Below are positions 1 through 9,136 of a DNA stretch of 51,707 nt, piece after piece (the stretch's first letter is position 1; each line of letters opens with the position of its first letter). Below the pieces are notes generated by a model that had not been told where the DNA came from, ran no database searches, and was given only the letters and a program-made list of their open reading frames with translations. The position numbers were made by a program, and so were the translations under genes. This stretch comes from Protostelium mycophagum (Eukaryota; Evosea; Variosea; Protosteliida; Protosteliaceae): positions 1 to 51,707 of the forward strand of contig MZNV01002540.1 of assembly GCA_002081555.1 (NCBI GenBank). The letters are read 5' to 3'.

Positions 1-68
1 GAACCAGGAACCTATAGATGACAGCTGACCTACTACAGTCTACCGCGCTACCAATTGCGCCATGTCGG
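1..68 (-). tRNA. tRNA-Tyr (GUA), intron-containing, cut by the window edge
   Basis: Read on the minus strand from 68, the sequence gives a 7-base acceptor 5' strand (CCGACAT), a D arm with GGCGC...GCGC, an anticodon stem GTAGA/TCTAT and the loop CTGTAG containing anticodon GTA. About 15 extra bases after the anticodon, before the 3' half of the stem, are the expected position of the nuclear tRNA-Tyr intron. The variable region and the first half of the T arm (CCTGGTTC) follow, and the 3' end lies beyond base 1. An intron just 3' of the anticodon is the normal state of eukaryotic tRNA-Tyr, which supports a nuclear origin for the window. Confidence 0.85.
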
Positions 69-285
69 GGGGATGTTGAACGATCTACAGCGTAGTGGAT
101 GTATCTGAATGCAGTTGAAGTAGTGTGATGGTCCTGTTGTGAAAACGCAAATTCGGTTCATCTGCTTTGAATCCTCCTTCCTTTCAAGAATTTGCCTCCG
201 ACCAGATCCACTTGCACATATTGCGTGTTGTACCACGTCAATAACCCAATCTCTTTGTGTCATGGCAATCAACCCAAATTTAAAG

Positions 286-506
286 ATTATTACTCCTCCA
301 TCTCTCATCCATCTCAATCCATCAGTTCACCTACTGTTACATCTAACTCCAAATCTCTCTATCAAACTCAATCCATCAGTTCACCTACTGTTACATCTAA
401 CTCCAAATCTCTCTATCAAATATTAATTATTACTCCTCCATCTCTCATCCATCTCAATCCATCAGTTCACCTACTGTTACATCTAACTCCAAATCTCTCT
501 ATCAAA
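286..506. repeat. short tandem/duplicated repeat block (54-bp and 81-bp units)
   Basis: A 54-bp unit occurs at 313-366, is repeated directly at 367-420, and occurs again at 453-506. The third copy lies inside a larger exact duplication, 286-366 = 426-506 (81 bp, offset 140). The unit is pyrimidine-rich (CTCAATCCATC..., TCTCTCTATCAAA). The copies are essentially identical, so the expansion looks recent. The plus strand can be read through as a short peptide repeat, but no start context or domain supports coding; simple satellite-like expansion is more likely. Confidence 0.85.
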
Positions 507-1207
507 TATTAGACTGCGATGGTTTGCGAACAGAGTAGTTGATCGTTGAGTGATATGCCATACCTCAAATCGCGATCGCTCCCCTATCACCTTCGATATC
601 TACAAGGGGGTCTCTTGAAGTCTCACAACGCCCCCTTCTTCCTTTGAAGGCCTGAGGGTCATTGATCTTCATATTCATCTGGAAGAGTCAGATGTGTGAA
701 GGCAAAGACAAAGAAAAGGGAAGGATTGGATGATACTGGGCCACTCACATAGAGACTGGCAGGTGACGCTTGAATGGAGATGGAACATCTTCGAGGGACC
801 TGAACCGTCTGAAGGGCCCTTAAAACAAGGTTCAAGGACTCTTTGTAGGATTCTGTATTATTTCAGTTGGCTAATTAGCTCAAAGAATTACATTTTCATC
901 TTCGGGTCGATTTCTCGAGTCAAGTTCTTTATACTTGATTATAAACGGAAGGAGTTGATTGCTTTCATGTGAAATAGAAGTATAGAGTTACCTGGAGGTC
1001 CTCTGGTTGCGTGTCGGTTGGTCGATGCGTGATCTTAAAATTTTGAACGTTCGGATTTAAACAAAAATTTTTTTAAACGGTCATATTTCCCGCCAAAAAT
1101 TTAAACTTCAAATTCCGAAAACTCTTCGTATTCACATTCATCCAAATATATCAACCAATCTCAACGCACAACACACATCATCATAACATCAAATCAGATT
1201 TATAAAA
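507..1207. other. gene-poor stretch downstream of the TMEM53-like gene
   Basis: No gene can be supported here. A minus-strand stretch around 560-690 could be a terminal exon (an acceptor-like CAG near 690, then about 37 codons to a stop), but it joins nothing recognisable. Bases 972-1098 resemble, in inverted orientation, a stretch at 26724-26814 and include an E2F-type core; both are reported separately. Confidence 0.5.
1086..1098 (+). promoter_or_regulatory. E2F-like site TTTCCCGCCAAAA
   Basis: The 13-mer matches the conserved E2F/DP consensus (TTTSSCGC, here followed by CAAAA). It sits at one end of a sequence block that recurs at 26724-26814, where the core GCGGGAAA is also kept. Which gene it serves is unclear, because the flanks hold no convincing coding sequence other than the end of the TMEM53-like gene. 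Confidence 0.4.
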
Positions 1208-2448
1208 TTATAGCTTCGCAACACAGGCACCCAGCGAGGCCCCACAATCCCCCAAGAAATGCTTCAGAACCGCAAGGTATTCTTCTTTGTGTAACCTCAA
1301 ATGCTGCACGTGTGCCGAGTCTTTCCATCTGGTCTTTATCATCATCGTTCCTCTATAGATTTCCTCACCGTTTTGAATAGACTTTCATGTTTTTGGATTT
1401 AAACAGATCTATAAGTCGATCCACATCATCGACCGTGATCATGGTGTCCCCCTCCGTGGAGAAAAACAGTGCAGGACACGTGACCTGTGAGATTTCAACG
1501 AGATTACGTTCGTATGTGAGGACTCACCTTGGAATCCATCAGCATCTTCCTGAACTTTCTGTTGATTTTAGACTCGTCTTCGATGAAGGTCAAATGGAAT
1601 GTGAGCAGTCCCTTCAAAAAATAGATCAGGAACACGTTTGGATTTGTTTCTGTGAGCGATCTCACTGCCATCTCGCCTGTTGAAGTTGGTGCGAAATTCT
1701 CGAATGTATTATTATGTTATTATGAAATAATATTGATTTGAAAATGTAGGCAATATCACGGCCGTGATAAATTGAAATATATTTCGTGCCTGTTTTTCAA
1801 ACCCTACGGTAAGGTTCGTGACGTGATTGTATTTGTAGAAAATTCACCTGATATCACGTGCATGCCTGAACTGTCAAAAATCTGTCCGCGGAGGTTTTGC
1901 AGAGAGTTTTTATATCTCTCGTCGTGACTGTACAAATCTACTATGTGGGCGTAAGCCCTAGAATTTCCCTGAAATTTCTAAGAATTGCCGAGCAGACTTT
2001 CTGACCAACCTCTCATCCACGAGTCATGAAAGCTGAAAGTTTAGTTTCTTCAAGATTTTTATTTTTGGCTAAAAGATGTGCATGTTAGGAGATAACATAA
2101 CAATCAATCGCGATATCGATGTTACAACCAATTTCTTATCCACTTCGTGTTGTTTGGTGCAACATATTGGACCGATGAAAAATCAAGACTTACTGATTCG
2201 AGTCTGGCACTTTCACTACAAGTGCTGAGAATCCTTTCGGTTGCCAAAATAACTCGACATGTTTATAAATATGTTCTAATTTCGCCGCGATCCATCCCAG
2301 AATGATGATGACTGGCGAATTAGGCCCAGCATCGTGGTACTGAACTCACGATCAGATCAACAAGATGACAATTACTCACTCTGACAAATGCCTTGTCTAA
2401 AGGCAGCGCTTGTGGCCGTGATGGCATCGGGAACAGCAGGAGTTCACC
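1208..2448 (-). CDS. TMEM53 / DUF829 family alpha-beta hydrolase-like protein
   Basis: Several minus-strand exons assemble into a DUF829 (TMEM53) protein. An early exon (about 2225-2330) reads VIIILGWIAAKLEHIYKH, the family's hydrophobic strand followed by LGW. Later exons give IFDSSGMH, the family's IfDSxPG-like motif, near 1890, then FRKMLMDSKVTCPALFFSTE with TEGDTMITVDDV near 1440-1540. The last exon gives WKDSAHVQHLRLHKEEYLA, the characteristic W-x-DSxHVxHxRxHxxEY box, ending at a TAA at 1208-1210. TMEM53 relatives are nuclear-envelope or endomembrane proteins with a hydrolase-like fold; no enzyme activity is assumed here. The start was not resolved: the first confident coding sequence is a 17-bp exon at 2380-2396, and the 2448 edge is approximate. 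A roughly 155-bp intron (about 1690-1845) holds a perfect palindrome. Confidence 0.75.
1754..1769. repeat. perfect 16-bp palindrome in an intron
   Basis: TATCACGGCCGTGATA reads identically on both strands. It lies in one of the longer introns of the TMEM53-like gene. Related CACGG/CCGTG half-sites occur at 2543-2559, where CACGGT and ACCGTG flank five bases. It could be a binding site or a relic of an inserted element; neither can be decided from this sequence. Confidence 0.8.
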
Positions 2449-2616
2449 TGGAACGGAGAATATTTATCCGATTAAACGGACAATTTTAAATTGTTCGACA
2501 ATTTGGACTTGCTCAAAAATGTGCGATAGTTAACGTAGAAATCACGGTATGAAACCGTGGTTTCATTTTCCAACTTTTTTTCGTATTCTACTTTGCATCA
2601 AGTTATTTTCGTGCTC

Positions 2617-2628
2617 TTTTCGCGCCCG
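2617..2628 (-). promoter_or_regulatory. E2F-like site upstream of the TMEM53-like gene
   Basis: The plus strand reads TTTTCGCGCCCG, close to the E2F consensus TTTCGCGC. It lies between the end of the F-box gene and the first recognised exons of the TMEM53-like gene, both minus strand, so it is positioned as a promoter element of the latter. Support is by motif match and placement only. Confidence 0.35.
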
Positions 2629-2690
2629 AATTGCAATTCGTGCAGACCACCGTCATCAACAAAGCAAGTACATTTCCTCAAAGATCCTCT

Positions 2691-4505
2691 TTAATTAAAT
2701 ATATCAAACGATAAAGTCGGTTTGATCTGTAGCATCATGCTCTGCAACTGATGCAACCTTTGGTCCAAAACTTCGGTGTTGACCGAGTCTGCCTCTATGA
2801 AAGTGAGGTTTGTGAGCGTCGGCGCGAGTGTCAGCATTGTCTGTGATTCGTCAGAAGAGGCGCGTGTAGACACATGGAGATTCGATTTTTCTGACCTCTA
2901 TGAAGGTGTTCCACGGTGACTCACCAGTGTATTCCTGTCCGAAAATTAGTAAATTAATTTAGATTTTTTTCAGAATTTCAAGAAAATTTTTGGTTAAATT
3001 TTCATTTCGATGTGAGGTGACTTTACGGTTGAGATATCTCACCATGGTAAGGGTCAATCTTCGTAATGACGTCATATTACGTAAGCATAGCATGCCCTCT
3101 TCTTTTAATGGGAAAGAGAAACTGAGATCTAAACTTTCAATTTCCGGGCAGTTTTCGAGCAACAAAAAAATGAAATTGTCGAAATAATCCAAGTGAAGGT
3201 ACAGATCCTTCAGATGCTCCAGATTTGACAGCAAAACTTTCGCCTGAAGTCTGTCAGAAATATCACGGAAATTCCGACGAAATCTCACGTTCTCGTGGGA
3301 GATCTGTTCGTATAGGTGCAGCACTTGCAGTGTGTTTCTGCACGACAACACGCTGTTGACAAGTTCGACCTCTATGCACTCTTTACTCTCTCCGTCATGC
3401 CCCATCCACCGTATCTCTCTACAACGAGTATTTTTCTTCAGGATGAGGGACAAGGGGTGTTCCCCCTCCCTCTTGACTTTCTCGTGTACATCGAGCGTGA
3501 TCTCGATACTCTCGAGGTGCTGAAAATGTCAAAATATGTCAGATCGTGTCAAGATGTCAAGTGAAGAGGGGGATTTGATGGGGTTTACGGCTGACGTATA
3601 TCATCGCACACATCTAGATTTAGATTTTGCTGCAAAGATGATTTTCTGGTTTGTCTGTGCAGTTTTGGGATTTTAGCAAAAGACACGGCTTGCAACAAAT
3701 CACGAAGTCACTTCACAAGTGAAGCAGACTCTCGGCAGCCCGCACGTTAATTTCACGTCAACTACCGCAGGTTACGGTAAGGAATTGGAGTGCCTTATGA
3801 AGTTGCTTTCGGCAAAGCCTCAAACAAAATAAATGCACAAACCCTCATTAGACTTGATTTTCTCGGTAAATTCGGTTAAGAATGCGTTAAGAATGTCTAA
3901 TGTATTGTCATCTAACAACCCAAAAATCACGAGGTGTCGCTGTACAACGAGGCGTGTACAGGTGAAAAATAACCGAAATTTCACCTCACACCACTCTGCC
4001 AATATTTTCGCCTCGTTGTGAGAGATTACGCCTTCCACACGGACAGTCTTTAGCCGTGGACAGCACATCACCATCCTTCCGACTGCATGATCGTCCTCAG
4101 ACCATGTAACTCTGCTTAGCACACAGATGTGAGCGAGACTCGTGCATAGAGGCAGCACGGTCAATATGGAAGTTATGTCTTTGAGATCTTCAAGCTGTAG
4201 ATATGATCAGATCAAAGTATCATGAAAGATACAGACCTTTAAAGTACTGAGATGGTGTCTGAAATAAGGACGTGAGATAATATATGCTCTATCTGAGCTG
4301 ATCTTTAACTCTCTATGGATGTTAGATGAAAACTGTGAGACCTGTGACCGTACCTCCAAAGAATTTTCAGCTCGTATAATACGTCTCTCCAGTATCTGCA
4401 CACGAGGGCTATGTCTAAAACGTGTCTAAAATGGTTCTCGAGATAGAATACATTCTCAAATATACAGCCCAAAATTTCCGCTGGAAAGAGGTGCTGGTTG
4501 GTCAT
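2691..4505 (-). CDS. F-box / leucine-rich repeat protein
   Basis: The start ATG at 4503-4505 opens a classical F-box: FPAEILGCIFENV, then LDIALVCRYWRDVLYELKIL (residues about 7-50). F-box proteins bind Skp1 and recruit substrates to SCF ubiquitin ligases. Downstream exons carry LRR-like segments, for example CPEIESLDLSFSF, MTSLRRLTLTMVRYL and LPTLTNLTFIEA-like blocks at 2691-3450, plus HAVGRMVMCCPRLKTVRVEG near 4080; these would form the substrate-recognition surface. The last exon ends at 2691. Short introns occur near 4300 and 4210, and a longer one of about 350 bp between roughly 3460 and 3820 contains inverted repeats. An in-frame stretch upstream of the chosen ATG (VRTKD) leaves open a slightly longer N-terminus. 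The exact orthologue is not identifiable, as this family is lineage-expanded. Confidence 0.75.
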
Positions 4506-5363
4506 GTCCTTGGTGCGGACTTGTGAGAATTCGTTGAGAACAGCACGATATCAGCTGTCTTGTCTTCCATAACATATAAAGACCATATCCTCTCCAAAAC
4601 CAGTTATGGAGGTGGTTAAAAGTAGCGCTGTGCTCATGTTCTTGTCTATTTGGTGCTCTATGACATCTTATCTTCCTAAAGAGGTTGAGCATAGATAGAG
4701 AAGCATATAGTCGTAGAAGTACAAACCCGTCTTCTATTCACTTCTAAATCATCGCATAGAATGGTGCAGTCTGAGATGGCCGAAAGAAGGAGGTATATCA
4801 AAATATATAAAGACAAAACCTGAAAAAGCTCTGCCATTACAGCACGATTAGAAAGTTTTACCTCAAAAAGCTCCGTTCTTTAGAGGCACGGTGAGCACGG
4901 TGAGTCACGCAAGATGCGTACCAGAACGGGAGTCTTGAACCGTGTCCTGTTGATGCGTAGAACTCTCGTTCTACTGTTCGCCATGACTCTATTCCTAAAG
5001 AACCTAAACAAAATAAGTGAGGTCAGGTCTGCGAAATGCTGAAAAATATTTCTCAAGTGTTTAATTTTACTTTCGAGAACTTGACCGTGAGCGACAACAA
5101 AAACATCCGCTTAGCGGTGGGAACGACAGCTAAAACAAATCTTTTTAGAATCTAAATATTTTCAGTGTCAACCGACATTGACAAGTTCATACAGGTTTTT
5201 CACTGTGAAATTCTCGTTTCCAATGCACGGTTACAACCGCGTGACTCTGCGTTAAAGGTTTAGTGTAAAATGAAACTTTCCAGAATTTCTTTTCGTTTTA
5301 AATTTCAAATTAGTTGATATTTTTTGGTGGTTTACAGTGACAAGAACGCAGTCTTTCATGTCT
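4506..5363. other. intergenic region with a possible small membrane/secreted ORF
   Basis: No robust gene is seen. On the minus strand an ATG at 4835-4837 starts MAELFQVLSLYILIYLLLSA followed by polar, cysteine-containing sequence, which looks like a signal peptide or membrane anchor. The reading frame runs on for only about 35 residues before a possible donor, and no domain supports it. Another minus ATG near 4984 gives a short basic peptide. The right part (5000-5360) holds nothing recognisable; it is the 3' flank of the EME1-like gene. Confidence 0.3.
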
Positions 5364-7794
5364 TTATCTCAAGTCCTCCATCAGCTTCGTGCCGTCCTCT
5401 TCCGTAAAAAATCTGTATATCTTCGCAGAGAGACTTGGTCCAATCTTTCGGCTGTTTGCGGAGTTTTCGCCGCCTTTATCTATTGTAGATAGCATGTTCA
5501 CCCGCTCGTTCTTTGCTAACCCCTATGACGTCATCAGACAGTCTTCGGAATACGGAGAATAGAGAATAAAATGTATCTGCTGCGAAATAAAAAGACTGAC
5601 CTTGTATGCAGATATTAATGCATCTACAGAAGGGTATTTTTTGGCAATCACTTTGGCGGTGGGTAGACTTAACCCCGGTATCTGGATCAATTGATTGACC
5701 CAGGGGGTCTCGTCTCGAAGTCGAGTCACCGATCCGATGTGAAATTTGAGGTCTGGAAGATCTTTTGAAGAATTTTCTGATAATATTCTGGTGGTGTCGC
5801 GGATATAGTCGAAGCTATTGTCGACAGAGACAGAATTGTAGACATGTGCTCTGGCTTCAATTTGGAGCCAAACGAATACCTGACAGAATGAAAAATGGCA
5901 AGTTGTAGATCCACAATTTAAATCTTTTACTTGTTTTTTATATTAATTTGAGAAGAATTACCTTGTCGAGGTCGGATTTTGATAAAATGACAACATCTGA
6001 ACGTGAACCGTTCACCATCCTCTTTAACGCCGCATTACTCTGCCTCTTTTGTGCCCTATGTGAGTCAGAATTGTCGACAGTGACGGCGGTATGTGCGTCA
6101 AGTGTCGACATTTCTACTCACGTCATAGCAGCGTTGAGACAATCCACAAGATAGACTACTGTTCTACCTAAAATTTAAAATTAAAAACTTCTTTCCAAAA
6201 TTCAAATAAAAAATGTTCTATTTTTAGAATTTTTTGAAATATAGAAAAATCACCTTTTAATTTATTCCGTATGCTTTTTATGTACTGATGCAGTGTAGAT
6301 GATTTTACCATTTCGAGGAACTCTTCTCCTGGAAGAAAGACAAGCACTTTGTCCACCGCCCTATACCCATTTTATTATTTGAAATATATATATTTTATTT
6401 TAATGCTTTTTTCAATTTCAAAATAACAGATCAATTTTCCTAAATTTCAAGAGTGACAAAGCAAGACCGGAACACGGCAGTTACCGCAACGAAACGTTAT
6501 TCCGACGCGGTAGCTACTGTGCATCATTTTTCTTCCAGAATCGATAGGCAGAATTTTTGTTGAAAAAGTGGGAAACGCCGAAATTTCATCGAAAAACAGT
6601 GTACCTCGAGAGAATGATATCTTCTTCTTGTGTAGAATGCTGGTGTAGTTTCTCCCAGCAAATCATGTTGGGGATATCTGTCTCCATCTTATTGACCACA
6701 CATCCCATTCCCATAATTCGATCTATAATCGCCTGTTTATTTCAGTCAGAACGTGAGTTGTAGATGGTCGAATAATGTCTATTCTATTCTCAGATTCGCT
6801 GTACAATGCATTCGTCATGACATCATAAGTATTTTATTTCTACAAAAAGAAAGTTTTCAAAACAATAAAATAAAACATTAAATGACTCACTGCGCCATTT
6901 GTGACAGTCGATAACCTCGTGTCAACCGTGATGCGCATGAGCGACATCATCTCCTCTGGTGTTTTGGTTCTATTCCTCTCTCTCTCTTCCTTCCTCTCTA
7001 TCTCCTTTCGCCTCTTCTCCTCTTCCTTCTGAGCTTTCTCCTCTTCTCTTGTTCTCTTGGCTGCCTCCTTTTGTCGCTGTTAAAGTCATGATGTGATGGC
7101 GTAGGAGTGTTGTCTTCGTAAAGAGATGTAGAGATTCTAGTGATGATCTCGCGAATGTTGAGATGTGATGAGCAGATGAGATAAGCGCATGTACAATAGA
7201 AATTGAATTCAATTTCTGTTGGAAAACACAACAAATGGTAAGAGGAATAAAGATGGATGACATCTGAAGAACACCGATGTACGCACCTTTTCCTCGTCCT
7301 TTTTTCTCTTTGTTATATCTTTCTGACTCTCCTGCAGTTTTTCAGAATGAAGCCATCGTCATCATGATCAAATGTTACCTTGTCACTCAGTTTTGAAGCT
7401 TTTCTCTGTTCTGTTTCTACCTCAGCTGTTCTCTTTTTCTCCTTCTTTTCCTCTGAATCATTCGTCTTCTTTGGCCTCTCACTCTGTTTATCGAGGCAGA
7501 ATTCCATATCATCTAGAGAGATTATGAACGTCGATCTAAGGAATGGCCACCTTCTGTAATGTCTATTTGGATCTCTACCAATGGTTTTGAAGTCTTAATG
7601 ACAGGTTTGATCTCCTTGATTGAATTCGTTTTAGGTGGTAATGGAGGTTCATCGTCGTCACTTATGACTACTGGTTTGATTTTCGTTGTCTTTTCAACGA
7701 TCTTTGAACTTTTGACGGCATATGTTCTTACTGGTGAATCACTTATCCAAGCTGGTTTGCTGAGATCGAATTCATCCTCATCACTTTCGATCAT
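5364..7794 (-). CDS. EME1/MMS4-type crossover-junction endonuclease subunit
   Basis: The product matches EME1, the non-catalytic XPF-family partner of MUS81 that cuts branched DNA at stalled forks and recombination intermediates. An acidic N-terminus (SDEDEFDLSKPAW) is followed by a highly charged coiled stretch rich in E, K and R (6960-7090). The nuclease-like domain follows: MGMGCVVNKMETDIPNMICW (about 6700), VLVFLPGEEFLEMV (6350), TVVYLVDCLNAAMT (6120-6160), SRSDVVILSKSDLDKV, and RAHVYNSVSVDNSFDYIRDT. The tandem HhH region reads TPWVNQLIQIPGLSLPTAKV and YPSVDALISAYK (5600-5710). The C-terminus, NSRKIGPSLSAKIYRFF, matches the RxxGPxLSxxxY ending of the family and stops at 5364-5366. As expected for EME1, no ERKxxxD nuclease motif is seen. 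Introns are about 45-70 bp. A possible upstream exon reads into the start. Confidence 0.85.
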
Positions 7795-7841
7795 TGTCCA
7801 GCCCCAACATGAATTTGATTTTGATTCTGGGAAATGATTGT

Positions 7842-7850
7842 GCGGGAAAA
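7842..7850 (-). promoter_or_regulatory. E2F-like site just upstream of the EME1-like gene
   Basis: GCGGGAAAA on the plus strand (TTTTCCCGC in the direction of the gene) lies about 50 bp upstream of the EME1 start codon. E2F control of replication and repair genes is widely conserved in eukaryotes with DREAM/E2F complexes. The match and position are visible; function is inferred. Confidence 0.4.
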
Positions 7851-8097
7851 TTTAGGTTTGGTCACGTGCATCATCATCGGCTGATCATAAAGATATTAAC
7901 TCCAAATCAAAGACAACCATTGATTTTTTGTAAAATAAATATAATTTGATCAGAACTATCTCACAGGTCTATTCTTTATTGTGACAATACGTTGTCAAAA
8001 TTTTTGAATAGAAGGAGTATAGTGGCGTTCTTTACCCCCCATCATCTTCGTTTTTCAGAAATACATCGACTTAATGCCGACCTCGGATAATCGACTT

Positions 8098-8485
8098 ACT
8101 CACGTACCTGGATCGCTCAAAAAGCGATAGAGGTAAGTTACAATGGAACCGGCAGCGAGCTTGGCAACTGTCTCTAACATGGGTGTCTCTGTCTTAGTGG
8201 AATATCTTCTAGAACTAGGCTGACTTGTGGCGGACGCTCCTCCGTCTTGTCTGATCAGAATGATTTGACGGTTGATAATTAACATACTCGAAGAACCACC
8301 GCTTCCTCCTGATCCACCAAAAACACCTGAAACACTTCCACCCAACGATGTTGTTGGCATAGAGAAAGATTTGGCAGCTGCTTTTTTTAATCAACTGACA
8401 AAAAAAAATACTGACTTTGGCCGAGAGTAGTAGAAGTGCGGCAATTAGCCAAACGTGTGCTGGATCTTCTCAAAATATGAGCCAT
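8098..8485 (-). CDS. small putative mitochondrial protein, Gly/Ser-rich
   Basis: Two exons are proposed. The first begins at an ATG (8483-8485) and encodes MAHILRRSSTRLANCRTSTT, an arginine- and serine-rich, acid-free N-terminus typical of a mitochondrial targeting peptide. After an intron of about 50 bp the second exon reads AAKSFSMPTTSLGGSVSG, a glycine/serine stretch (GGSGGSGGSSS), then SSRRYSTKTETPMLETVAKL and AAGSIVTYLYRFLSD, a possible short amphipathic or membrane helix, with the end near 8098. No family is recognised. The 3' end could be the stop just after the last helix or a donor (GTACGTGAG) at the same place. A 37-bp GTATGT...CAG segment inside exon 2 might be an extra intron, but removing it breaks the frame. 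Confidence 0.45.
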
Positions 8486-9136
8486 TTTGGAACTGATGTG
8501 ATCAAATCAGATCTGTCCAATTGTGATATCTTGTATGACAATTTCGGAACATCAAAAATTTCGGTTTTATTTGAATAAAACAGTCAATAATCATCAAAGC
8601 TCTCGTGAATGGAGATAGATAGAGCTGGCGTTGTTGGTGTGACTTGTGGTGTTGGCGAGGGTGCTTCTTCTGAAACGAAAATCGCAAAGCAAAGAACAAA
8701 ATGTATCATTTTTAATATGATCGCCAGGATTGAGCTGATGAAGGATATTTGTGTACATCCAATGCGCCAAGTCTTATGGTGTGCTCTTATTGAATTATAT
8801 GTTCAGCTGTCATCAGTGCATCGTCCAACCTATGGAGTGGTGGTTTTGGAAGGAGAATTCGGGTATTCACAAGGAAGACAAGAACAGAACAACCAAACAA
8901 ATGAAATACATCCTTCAAAAACAACCATAAACTGAGGTTTTGGCAGTATTGAGTCCCTGCACAAGAGTACGCGGAAAATTGTTCCCTCAAGCTCCGCGGT
9001 TGACATCATGTCCAAGGTCAAACTTGCCGTGTTTGACAGGGAAAGACCTATCAACCAAGCATGTTTGCGATGACACCTTGCCGGAATTTTGGTTGCAGAA
9101 CGCCCTAACGGCCAAGGACGACAAATCCACACGATC
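8486..9136. other. intergenic region with conflicting short ORFs
   Basis: Between the small minus-strand gene and the plus-strand receptor there is no clear gene. Candidates: a plus-strand frame 8609-8935 (108 codons, starts MEIDRAGVVGVTCG) with no domain; a minus-strand frame near 8830-9010 with one hydrophobic segment (FVWLFCSCLPC); and a minus-strand 41-residue ORF 8584-8709 starting MIHFVLCFAIFVSEEAPSPT, which resembles a signal peptide. These cannot all be real, and I cannot choose among them. The right end should contain the receptor promoter. Confidence 0.3.

Noticed and set aside
286-506. Possible CRISPR-like array
   Set aside because: Only three copies, no unique spacers of regular length, and the setting is eukaryotic; it is a plain tandem duplication.
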